From positions 1-5,069 of the forward strand of contig JAKJAB010000276.1 in the NCBI GenBank assembly GCA_022707725.1: a stretch of DNA of 5,069 nucleotides. The letters are read 5' to 3'. Shown piece after piece: positions 1 to 5,069 of the stretch. The notes beneath the pieces were generated by a model that saw nothing but the letters and a program-made list of their open reading frames with translations, was not told where the DNA came from and made no database searches. Both the position numbers and the translations under genes were made by a program. Source of the DNA: Chloroflexota bacterium (GTDB taxonomy: Bacteria > Chloroflexota > Anaerolineae > B4-G1 > SLSP01). Each line of letters starts with the position of its first letter. Position 1 is the first letter of the stretch.

Positions 1-1
1 A

Positions 2-247
2 CAGGGCGATCCCGTGGTCGATGACAAGGGAAAAGTCGCGGGCTTTGTGACGAGTTGCGCCATCGATACCGAGGGGCAGCAGGTGGGCCAGGCCTACGTG
101 CGGAACGCTTACACCGCTGAGGGGACACCCCTGGCAGTCCTGGTATCGCCGCGCCGCGAACCCAAGCCGCGTGCGCAACTCACACTGGGAGATCGCACGC
201 AGCTGCCGGTGGCGATTGTGGTGTTGAGCCGCTTTCCCAAGCGGTAG
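2..247 (+). CDS. GcvT/YgfZ-family folate-binding protein, C-terminal fragment (5' end outside window)
   Basis: This is the last 81 residues of a gene that begins before the window. The frame is open from base 2 and ends with TAG at 245-247. The readable protein starts QGDPVVDDKGKVAGFVTS and continues through a GQAYVRNAYTAEGTPLAV stretch. This matches the C-terminal beta-barrel domain of the aminomethyltransferase family, whose usual pattern is G.PV.....G...G.VTS, then ..A.V....A..G..L.V. Family members either transfer the aminomethyl-derived one-carbon unit to tetrahydrofolate (GcvT, glycine cleavage T protein) or act in Fe-S cluster repair (YgfZ). The domain that would separate these, with the folate-site residues or the YgfZ KGCYxGQE signature, lies upstream and cannot be seen. 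The tail, rich in Arg, Lys and Pro (near SPRREPKPR and then SRFPKR), is somewhat longer than a standard GcvT end. A terminator follows 14 bases after the stop, so this gene closes its transcription unit. Family assignment is fairly secure; the exact function is open. Confidence 0.75.
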   Translation, partial: QGDPVVDDKGKVAGFVTSCAIDTEGQQVGQAYVRNAYTAEGTPLAVLVSPRREPKPRAQLTLGDRTQLPVAIVVLSRFPKR

Positions 248-261
248 AGGCTATCTCACAC

Positions 262-294
262 ACGCCGCGCAGGTCTCCCCTGCGCGGCGTTTTT
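262..294 (+). terminator. Intrinsic terminator after the GcvT/YgfZ-family gene
   Basis: A perfect 12-bp GC-rich stem (ACGCCGCGCAGG at 262-273 pairing with 279-290) encloses a 5-base loop TCTCC. It is followed by a T-run ending at 294. The arrangement fits Rho-independent termination of the rightward gene ending at 247. The T-run contains part of the stop codon of the convergent kinase gene (TAA, read on the - strand from 295 to 293). Read leftward, the same hairpin is followed by TGTGAGATAG, not a U-tract. It is therefore a poor intrinsic terminator for the kinase, although the hairpin could still protect that mRNA's 3' end. Confidence 0.9.
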
Positions 295-2935
295 ATTCCC
301 AATCCTCACCGGCGTCAGGGTCTTTCCACGCGGGCAGCGTGAAGTAAAAGGAGACCCCGCCTTCAGGTTGATTACGTATCCAGATTTTGCCGCCGTGCGC
401 TTCGACAACCAGGCGGCAAAATGCCAGACCCAGGCCATAGCCGCGTCCCTGGTATTGACCGGCGACAAACTTGGTGAAGAGCAGTTTTTGCGTCTCCGGT
501 GGAATGTGCGGGCCGTTGTTATAGACCTCGATCTGGACCCACTTGTCTTCGGGGACTGCGGCAATGCGGATGCGCCCTGCTTGTTTGGGCACAAACTTAC
601 GCGCGTTGCTGAACAGGTTTTCGAAGACGCGCGTCACGGCAGCAGCATCGACCCACAAGAACGGCAATGTGTAGGGAACATCCACGTCCACATGGATATC
701 CTCGGTGGAAACAAAGGTATTCTTGACAATTTCGGCGACATGATCGGCGAGGATGAGCGCCTGTTGTTGGAGTTCGAAGCGCCCAGATTCCAGGCGGCTG
801 ATTTCCAGGATCGTCTCCACCAGTTTGGTGAGCCGTTCGGTGCTGGTGACGGCGATGTTGATCAATCCGTCGGTGACATCCTGCATTTCGGGGTCTTGTA
901 GCAGGTGCAACGCGTGCTGGGCCGCTGAAAGGGGATTGCGCATATCGTGGACCAGCATGTTGAGCAGGTCTTCGCGCATCTTTTCCAGCGCTTTGACTTC
1001 GGTCACGTCGCGGAAGAGGAACAGCGCGCCCAGGGACTGCCCCTGTTCAGAGAAAACGTCCCAGCGCTGCACCAGCAAGGTCAATCCGCTGTTGGTTTCG
1101 AAAACCGGTACATTGCGATTCTCGGCGGCAGTTGTAGTTTCCTCTTCAGTGTCCTCGATGTGTCCAACGACCTTCCGCACTTGTCCGGCCGCTTCAGTGA
1201 GCCATTCTGCAAGTTTAGGGGTGTTTGCCGCGGTCGCCGCGATCATCTCGGTCAACTCGCGCGATTCCCAGCGTGTGGTATCGTTCGGTAGCGCCAACAT
1301 CCGCAAAGTCGGTCCGTTGATATAGCGGATGGTGGGTTGCCCGGTATCGAAACCAACCAGGATAATGCCATCACGCGAGGACTCCAGGATCGCGCGCATC
1401 AGGCTTTCGCTCTTCTGTGTGGCTTCGTAGAGGTTGATACGCACCAGGGCCGCCATCCCCTGTTGGACAATGGCCCACACCATAATGGTTTCATTCTCAT
1501 CCAACGCATTTTCTTCGGCCATCAATACGGCCACGATACCGGCGCGATCGTCGCTGGGGGCAAAGAGCGGCAGGTAGAGCACTTGCTTGGCGCCGACTGC
1601 CGCGACGTGCTCCCACAAGGAGGGGAATTCCGCACGTTGCGCTTCGGTCAGCACATACATGTGTTCCTGTCGGCTGGTCTCCAAAAAGGTGGCTTCGCCT
1701 TCCCAGACTGGGCCTTCTGCCCAGTGCACCCTAAAGAGGCTGTTTCCGGTCGAGTAAATTTGCGAGCGCACCCATTGACCATTCTCAATCCGGCAAAAAA
1801 CTGTGCCGATCGCGCCGGCGATATTGTCGTGCAACGCGCGCAGGAGCAGGAAAATGTTGGCATGACTGCCGGTCTGCGATAGAAAAGCCGTGGTGATCTC
1901 GTAGAGGCGACGCATAATTTGGAGTTGATCCCGCATCTGATCAGCGAGCTGCCCGCGCTGGAGCGTGAGGGCCAGTTGGTCGGCGATGGTCACCAGCAGT
2001 TGGGTTACTTCGAGGGACAAAGTCTGTTTGTTTAGCGTGCTGAGGCGCATTACGCCGACAGCTTTGCCCTCAACGATGAGCGGAAGATTGACGTGGCTTT
2101 GCGGTTCCTGCACTTCGGAGCTGCCCGTGGTCGCTACGGGTGGATCATGTTCCACCACCATCCATTTCTGAACCAGGGCGCGCCCTGGCCCACCTTCCCC
2201 AGGCAGAAACGTGGTTTCAGGCTTGATCTCGTCTGCGGGGCTGCCCAGGCACACGCTGAGTTTGAGGACCTGATCCCTTTTGTCCAGCAGATAGATTTGC
2301 CCCTGAACCATGTCGGCAATTTGCATCGCCTGGCTCAGGCCGGTCGTGAGAATGTCATCCAGGTTGGTGGCAGTGTTGATGGTAGAGATGAGGGTGTACA
2401 GACTCTCCAGGTAGGTTTGGCGTTGACGTTGTTGGCGCGTAATCACGGAGTCTGGCTGGCGTTTGATGCGGCTGCTATCGCGTTCGCACTGTAGCAGTGC
2501 GCTGTGAACGAGCGGTGTGAGCAGCGCGCCACCCTGCTCGAGCAGTGCCTGTGGGAACGCATCGTCAACATCGGTGAAGACCAGCAGCGCCTTGGGTGTT
2601 TCCGAGTTGGGCGGGATCGGGAGTAGCCACATGGGGGTGATAAGCTCGTGGATAATCAGCGTGTGGAAACCGTGTTGAGCCAGGCCCTTTTGCCAGCGTG
2701 AGGCGTATTTTTGCAGCGCTACACAGAGTACCTGAATCTCTGGCTGCTGGTACTGTGTGCAGTACAGAGGAGTGCGGCTCTCATCAAGCAATAAGAGCGC
2801 GGCATTTTGCGTTCCGGCCGTTTTGGCAAAAAGCGCGAGAGCCTGTTGCACTGCCGTTTGCCAGGGCAGGTCGCCGCTCAGACGGCAAATATCACTCAGC
2901 TCTGCAATGAATGACTGCGAATTCTCTGCCTCCAC
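293..2935 (-). CDS. Soluble multi-GAF/PAS sensor histidine kinase
   Basis: This encodes an 880-residue sensor kinase that should autophosphorylate on histidine and pass the phosphate to a response regulator not present in the window. Approximate layout: a divergent GAF-like domain (8-150); a Gln/Arg-rich helix (about 155-180); a clear GAF (180-325, with FLPGEGGPGRAL and VNLPLIVEGKAVGVMRL); a third GAF-like domain (345-500); a PAS-like domain (510-645) containing an acidic Glu/Thr-rich stretch near 592-608; HisKA (about 650-720) with the H-box VHDMRNPL, phospho-acceptor His663; and HATPase_c (765-870). The N-box is VFENLFSNARKF (Asn773, Asn777) and the G2 box is GRGYGLGLAF. The G1 box reads NNGPHI rather than DxGxG. 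There is no signal peptide or membrane helix, so the protein should sense cytosolic cues. The GTG start at 2935 is chosen because GGAGGG lies 6 bases upstream. The frame stays open to another GTG at 3022, but that start has no convincing binding site and the added 29 residues cover the likely promoter. The ligands of the GAF domains are unknown. Confidence 0.9.
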   Translation of the reverse strand: MEAENSQSFIAELSDICRLSGDLPWQTAVQQALALFAKTAGTQNAALLLLDESRTPLYCTQYQQPEIQVLCVALQKYASRWQKGLAQHGFHTLIIHELITPMWLLPIPPNSETPKALLVFTDVDDAFPQALLEQGGALLTPLVHSALLQCERDSSRIKRQPDSVITRQQRQRQTYLESLYTLISTINTATNLDDILTTGLSQAMQIADMVQGQIYLLDKRDQVLKLSVCLGSPADEIKPETTFLPGEGGPGRALVQKWMVVEHDPPVATTGSSEVQEPQSHVNLPLIVEGKAVGVMRLSTLNKQTLSLEVTQLLVTIADQLALTLQRGQLADQMRDQLQIMRRLYEITTAFLSQTGSHANIFLLLRALHDNIAGAIGTVFCRIENGQWVRSQIYSTGNSLFRVHWAEGPVWEGEATFLETSRQEHMYVLTEAQRAEFPSLWEHVAAVGAKQVLYLPLFAPSDDRAGIVAVLMAEENALDENETIMVWAIVQQGMAALVRINLYEATQKSESLMRAILESSRDGIILVGFDTGQPTIRYINGPTLRMLALPNDTTRWESRELTEMIAATAANTPKLAEWLTEAAGQVRKVVGHIEDTEEETTTAAENRNVPVFETNSGLTLLVQRWDVFSEQGQSLGALFLFRDVTEVKALEKMREDLLNMLVHDMRNPLSAAQHALHLLQDPEMQDVTDGLINIAVTSTERLTKLVETILEISRLESGRFELQQQALILADHVAEIVKNTFVSTEDIHVDVDVPYTLPFLWVDAAAVTRVFENLFSNARKFVPKQAGRIRIAAVPEDKWVQIEVYNNGPHIPPETQKLLFTKFVAGQYQGRGYGLGLAFCRLVVEAHGGKIWIRNQPEGGVSFYFTLPAWKDPDAGEDWE

Positions 2936-2941
2936 GCTTTT

Positions 2942-2947
2942 CCCTCC
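2942..2947 (-). promoter_or_regulatory. Ribosome binding site deciding the kinase start
   Basis: Read on the - strand, GGAGGG is followed by the 6-base spacer AAAAGC and then GTG at 2935-2933. This near-perfect Shine-Dalgarno sequence with good spacing is the main reason for preferring the 880-residue protein over the 909-residue frame starting at 3022. The AAGGAG that occurs just inside the longer frame has no start codon at suitable spacing. Confidence 0.75.
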
Positions 2948-2972
2948 AGAAAGACTGTTGCTGACTAACCTA

Positions 2973-3000
2973 ATAATACCATAGGGCGCGTGGGCTGCAA
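2973..3000 (-). promoter_or_regulatory. Candidate promoter of the histidine kinase gene
   Basis: On the - strand there is a -35-like TTGCAG (3000-2995), a 16-base spacer and a -10-like TATTAT (2978-2973, five of six consensus positions). Transcription would begin near 2966, giving a leader of about 30 bases that contains the GGAGGG ribosome binding site. The -35 match is modest (three of six). Position and agreement with the chosen start support it, but this is a reading by eye. Confidence 0.45.
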
Positions 3001-3030
3001 CTGACACTTGCTCCTTATGCACCTTATGAT
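3001..3030 (+). promoter_or_regulatory. Candidate promoter of fmt
   Basis: A -35-like CTGACA (3001-3006, five of six) is followed by an 18-base spacer and a -10-like TATGAT (3025-3030, five of six). The predicted start of transcription is about 3036-3038, on or just after the annotated ATG at 3034. A second possible pair is TTGCTC (3008-3013), 16 bases, then TAAAAT (3030-3035); it would start transcription near 3042. Either reading implies an mRNA with almost no leader. The -35 box directly abuts the -35 of the leftward kinase promoter. Confidence 0.5.
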
Positions 3031-3033
3031 AAA

Positions 3034-3993
3034 ATGAGCAACGTGGAACCGCGAATCGTTTTTATGGGAACACCCGAATTTGCGCTGCCGACGTTGGAAC
3101 GGCTCGCCTCGCACTATCCGCTCGTCGGTGTGGTCACGCAACCAGACCGGCCTGCCGGACGGGGGCGGCGTGTGGTTGCTTCTCCGGTCAAGGAATTTGC
3201 GTTGGCCGAAGGCATCCCCATTTTCCAGCCGGAGCGGTTGCGACGGGTGGAAGCCGTCGAGCGCATCCGCGCCTGGGCGCCGGATTTGATCGTGGTGGCG
3301 GCTTATGGGCAGATTTTGCGCCCATCCGTACTGGAAATCCCGCGCCTGGGGGTGCTCAACGTCCATGCATCGTTGCTCCCGCGTTGGCGCGGCGCAGCGC
3401 CGGTGCAAGCGGCGATTTTAGCCGGGGACACGGTCACCGGTGTGACTATCATGAAGATGAATGAGGGGATGGACACCGGCCCTGTCGTGGCCAAACGGGA
3501 AGTTCCTATATTGCCGGGTGAAACGGGCGGGGATTTGGAGACGCGACTTGCAGCAATCGGCGCGCAATTGTTGCTGGAAGTGTTGCCCGATTACACCCTC
3601 GGTCTTGTACGACCTCAGTCCCAGCCTGAAGAGGGTGTAACGCTGGCGCCGCGCATTTCTACAGAGGCCGCCGGCATCGATTGGACGTGTTCCGCGGTGA
3701 TGCTGGAACGCCATGTACGCGCTTTTGCGCCTGTGCCGGGCGCGTTCACTACCTGGAATGGCACGCGGCTGAAGGTCTTGCGCGGTGAGGCGGTTCCCCA
3801 CGTCGGGCCAGCCGTCGGTCCTGGCAGTGTCTTTCAGTGGCAGAAGTTCCCTGCCGTGGTGGCGGGAGAAGGGGCTTTGGTCTTGTTGCAGGTGCAGATG
3901 GCCGGTAAGCGTCCAATGAACGGCGATGCATTCGTGCGTGGCAGAAAGGATTTACTGGGGGCCGTGCTAAGCTCCCATAGACCGGGCGAGTAA
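3034..3993 (+). CDS. fmt: Methionyl-tRNA formyltransferase
   Basis: Fmt transfers the formyl group of 10-formyltetrahydrofolate to Met-tRNAfMet in the cytosol, producing the initiator tRNA used in bacterial translation. The 319-residue length is normal for the family. The N-terminal formyltransferase fold begins with RIVFMGTPEFALPTLE. The tRNA-contacting loop is QPDRPAGRGRRVVASPVK (residues 37-54). The family signature LNVHASLLPRWRGAAPVQ starts at residue 108 and carries catalytic Asn109 and His111; EGMDTGP supplies catalytic Asp147. The C-terminal tRNA-binding barrel begins around residue 205 (APRISTEAAGIDW, then RAFAPVPGA) and ends with MAGKRPMNGDAFVRGRKDLLG. All key residues are intact. 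No Shine-Dalgarno sequence precedes ATG 3034, and GTG 3043 (codon 4) is a feasible alternative that would still keep the first beta strand. The often-linked def gene is not adjacent; the upstream neighbour is the divergent kinase. A terminator overlaps the stop codon, so fmt is probably transcribed alone. Confidence 0.97.
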   Translation: MSNVEPRIVFMGTPEFALPTLERLASHYPLVGVVTQPDRPAGRGRRVVASPVKEFALAEGIPIFQPERLRRVEAVERIRAWAPDLIVVAAYGQILRPSVLEIPRLGVLNVHASLLPRWRGAAPVQAAILAGDTVTGVTIMKMNEGMDTGPVVAKREVPILPGETGGDLETRLAAIGAQLLLEVLPDYTLGLVRPQSQPEEGVTLAPRISTEAAGIDWTCSAVMLERHVRAFAPVPGAFTTWNGTRLKVLRGEAVPHVGPAVGPGSVFQWQKFPAVVAGEGALVLLQVQMAGKRPMNGDAFVRGRKDLLGAVLSSHRPGE

Positions 3994-4017
3994 GGAACAG
4001 TCGCCCGGTCGATTTTT
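3980..4017 (+). terminator. Intrinsic terminator overlapping the fmt stop codon
   Basis: GACCGGGCGA (3980-3989) pairs perfectly with TCGCCCGGTC (4001-4010), giving a 10-bp stem with an 11-base loop. A TTTTT run follows at 4013-4017. The fmt stop codon TAA (3991-3993) lies inside the loop, so the 5' arm encodes the last residues of Fmt (RPGE). The structure should end fmt transcription and separate it from yebC. Confidence 0.85.
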
Positions 4018-4084
4018 CGATGGTGGGTTGTGCGCCTACGGCGCTTGTAAATCAAAGCTAATGTTCTTGAAACTATATCATAAT
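4018..4084 (+). promoter_or_regulatory. fmt-yebC spacer with weak candidate promoter for yebC
   Basis: After the fmt terminator the sequence carries a small hairpin (GCGCC at 4032-4036, loop TAC, GGCGC at 4040-4044). It then turns AT-rich, with overlapping -10-like hexamers TATCAT (4076-4081) and CATAAT (4079-4084). I see no convincing -35 box at 16-18 bases upstream; the best TTG-containing hexamer, TTGTAA at 4045-4050, is too far away. A promoter is expected here because a terminator lies upstream, but its exact position is uncertain. Confidence 0.25.
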
Positions 4085-4091
4085 GAGGAGG
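4085..4091 (+). promoter_or_regulatory. Ribosome binding site of yebC
   Basis: GAGGAGG ends 4 bases before ATG 4096. The core is strong with slightly tight spacing. It fixes the yebC start, which also agrees with the conserved family N-terminus (MSGHS). Confidence 0.85.
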
Positions 4092-4095
4092 CTGT

Positions 4096-4866
4096 ATGTC
4101 AGGTCATAGCCATTGGCAAACCATTCGGCGGAAGAAAGAGGCAAACGACTCCAAACGTGGTGCCGTGTTCACCAAGGTCGCGCGCGAGATCGTTATCGCG
4201 GTGCGCGAAGGCAACGGCAACGGCGATCCGGAGAGCAACATCCGTTTGCGCATGATGTTGGATAAAGCGCGCAGCCTGGGAATGCCGCGCGATAACATCG
4301 ACCGCGCGATCCGGCGTGGCACCGGCGAGGATAAGGACGATGTAGAGATCACGGAGATCACCTACGAGGGTTACGGTCCTAACGGCGTTGCCATTATGAT
4401 CGATGTGGTTACCGATAACCGCAATCGCGCGATTGCGGCTGTGCGTCACGCGCTGAGCCGCTCAGGTGGGGCCATCGCCAGCCCCGGCGCGGTCGCCTGG
4501 CAATTCAACCGCAAAGGCGCGATTCACGTTCCGGCGGATGTCGATTTCGACACCTTGTTTGAAGCGGCAGTCGAAGCCGGCGCTGAGGATGTGGTCCAGG
4601 GTGAGGATGAGGACGATCACATCGTCTATACCGATCCCACCGATCTGCACATGGTCAGCAGTCACCTCAAAGAAATGAAGATTGAGGTAGACGATGCCAA
4701 TCTGGTACTGGTTCCGCAGAACGAGGTGGCGCTCGACGAGAAGAGCGCCGTGCAGGTGCTCAAGCTCATCTCGGCCCTGGAAGAATTGGATGACGTGACC
4801 CAGGTGTTCTCCAACCTGGAAATGTCGGATGAAGTGATGGCGGCCTTCGAGGCCGCGATGGCCTGA
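4096..4866 (+). CDS. yebC: YebC/PmpR (TACO1) family protein
   Basis: This is a 256-residue cytosolic protein of the widespread YebC family; the length is typical. The N-terminal signature MSGHSHWQTIRRKKEANDSKRG corresponds to the usual GHSKW..I...K...D.KRG. It is followed by KARSLGMPRDNIDRAIRRGTG (residues 57-77), the family's conserved helical segment. The central signature is YEGYGPNGVAIMIDVVTDNRNR (90-111), then SGGAIASPGAVAWQFNRKG (123-141). The C-terminal part is acidic (GEDEDD, 169-174) and ends with LEELDDVTQVFSNLE. Family members were first described as transcription regulators (PmpR). Mitochondrial TACO1 and, more recently, bacterial YebC-type proteins have been linked to translation of difficult, proline-rich stretches. 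Which role applies here cannot be read from the sequence. Family identity is certain. It sits directly upstream of ruvC, a common arrangement, and is preceded by a strong ribosome binding site. The N-terminal motif has His6 where Lys is more usual. Confidence 0.96.
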   Translation: MSGHSHWQTIRRKKEANDSKRGAVFTKVAREIVIAVREGNGNGDPESNIRLRMMLDKARSLGMPRDNIDRAIRRGTGEDKDDVEITEITYEGYGPNGVAIMIDVVTDNRNRAIAAVRHALSRSGGAIASPGAVAWQFNRKGAIHVPADVDFDTLFEAAVEAGAEDVVQGEDEDDHIVYTDPTDLHMVSSHLKEMKIEVDDANLVLVPQNEVALDEKSAVQVLKLISALEELDDVTQVFSNLEMSDEVMAAFEAAMA

Positions 4867-4874
4867 CGCTTGTA

Positions 4875-4903
4875 CTGCAACGCACTTTCATAGTGCGTTG
4901 CAG
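4875..4903 (+). other. Perfect hairpin in the yebC-ruvC spacer, without T-tract
   Basis: CTGCAACGCACT (4875-4886) pairs without mismatch with AGTGCGTTGCAG (4892-4903) around the loop TTCAT. The bases after it (GTGCTATGCC) hold no T-run, so it is not a standard intrinsic terminator, unlike the other two hairpins in the window. It fills most of the 47-base gap between yebC and ruvC. Its 3' edge covers part of the only SD-like sequence of ruvC (AGG at 4902-4904). Possible roles are control of ruvC translation, mRNA processing or stabilisation between the two cistrons, or partial termination. Confidence 0.6.
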
Positions 4904-4913
4904 GTGCTATGCC

Positions 4914-5069
4914 ATGCGTGTTTTAGGGATCGATCCTGGCACGGCTATCACAGGATACGCGGTCGTCGATGAGACGGGGGGGCGTTTGTCGCTGGTGGCA
5001 ATCGGCGTGGTCGATACACCGGCGAAGATGTCCTTGCCCGCGCGCCTGCAACAGATCTACGCCGGTCTG
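4914..5069 (+). CDS. ruvC: Holliday junction endonuclease RuvC, N-terminal fragment (3' end outside window)
   Basis: The first 52 residues are visible, starting MRVLGIDPGTAITGYAVV. RuvC is the homodimeric, Mg-dependent nuclease that cuts Holliday junctions after RuvAB branch migration during recombination repair. GIDPG with Asp7 supplies the first catalytic carboxylate of the RNase H-like fold (numbering as in E. coli RuvC). The following ITGYAVV strand and the GVVDTP segment fit the family. The remaining catalytic acids lie beyond the window. The start ATG 4914 is fixed by the conserved N-terminus; another ATG at 4909 is in a different frame and reaches a stop after five codons. The ribosome binding site is weak (AGG at 4902-4904) and partly inside the hairpin before it. 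Co-transcription with yebC is likely, since no intrinsic terminator with a T-tract separates them. ruvA and ruvB often follow in other bacteria but cannot be checked here. Confidence 0.95.
   Translation, partial: MRVLGIDPGTAITGYAVVDETGGRLSLVAIGVVDTPAKMSLPARLQQIYAGL

Noticed and set aside
368..1882. Long + strand open frames opposite the kinase gene (368-901, 753-1325, 1337-1882)
   Set aside because: They overlap each other or lie fully antisense to a kinase with clear domains, lack recognisable motifs and convincing ribosome binding sites, and are expected by chance in GC-rich antisense sequence.
2093..2494. + strand 133-codon frame opposite the kinase's second GAF domain
   Set aside because: It lies entirely antisense to the conserved GAF coding region, with no binding site and no family motif; it is a shadow frame.
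2486..2500. Inverted repeat GCACTG-TAG-CAGTGC
   Set aside because: It lies inside kinase coding sequence (the ALLQCE region), the arms are only 6 bp, and ordinary codons explain it.
2965..3408. - strand 147-codon frame spanning the divergent region and the start of fmt
   Set aside because: It overlaps the conserved fmt N-terminal coding region, has a Arg/His/Pro-rich composition typical of antisense frames, and has no recognisable domain.
4032..4044. Small hairpin GCGCC-TAC-GGCGC between fmt and yebC
   Set aside because: A 5-bp stem with no T-run directly after it is likely by chance in GC-rich DNA, and the real fmt terminator is already upstream.
4099..4449. - strand frames antisense to yebC
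   Set aside because: They are fully inside a strongly conserved yebC coding sequence and show no independent signal.
4909..4911. ATG as alternative ruvC start
   Set aside because: It is out of frame with the conserved GIDPG sequence and meets a stop after five codons; ATG 4914 is the ruvC start.
1..5069. Mobile element, CRISPR array, tRNA or defence system
   Set aside because: I see no transposase, integrase, terminal or direct repeats, spacer arrays or cloverleaf sequences; all long stretches are explained by five genes with short spacers.

Overview
This 5,069-base window is a GC-rich bacterial chromosome segment. It holds two complete housekeeping genes, one large regulatory gene, and two genes cut by the window edges. 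Gene order on the sequence: the 3' end of a GcvT/YgfZ-type folate-binding protein (+); a long soluble multi-GAF/PAS sensor histidine kinase (-); fmt, methionyl-tRNA formyltransferase (+); a yebC-family gene (+); and the 5' end of ruvC (+). A soluble kinase with several stacked GAF domains, beside ordinary translation and recombination genes, is typical of Chloroflexota. That placement is an inference from protein style; no rRNA or other marker is present to confirm it. Base composition and codon use look even across the window, and I see no mobile element, tRNA, CRISPR array or long repeat.

Left part (1-300): the truncated + strand gene stops at 247 and is followed by a strong intrinsic terminator. 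The T-tract of that terminator overlaps the stop codon of the convergent histidine kinase gene. Middle part (293-2935): the kinase reads leftward. Its best start is a GTG at 2935 with a GGAGGG ribosome binding site, not the longer frame that begins at 3022. The kinase has no membrane segment and no response regulator next to it in the window. Its G1 ATP-binding box is non-canonical (NNGPHI where DxGxG is usual).

Divergent region (2936-3033): a leftward kinase promoter and a rightward fmt promoter can be read back to back, with their -35 boxes directly abutting at 3000/3001. The fmt promoter lies so close to the start codon, with no Shine-Dalgarno sequence, that a leaderless or near-leaderless fmt mRNA is plausible.

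Right part (3034-5069): fmt ends inside its own terminator hairpin, with its stop codon in the loop. yebC has a good ribosome binding site after a 102-base spacer. A perfect 12-bp hairpin without a T-tract separates yebC from ruvC and sits right at the ruvC ribosome binding region. yebC-ruvC linkage is common in bacteria. Functionally, fmt serves initiator tRNA formylation, YebC serves translation and/or gene regulation, and RuvC serves Holliday junction resolution. I found no clearly novel multi-gene system here. The points of interest are the promoter and start architecture, the kinase's altered ATP-lid motif, and the yebC-ruvC hairpin.
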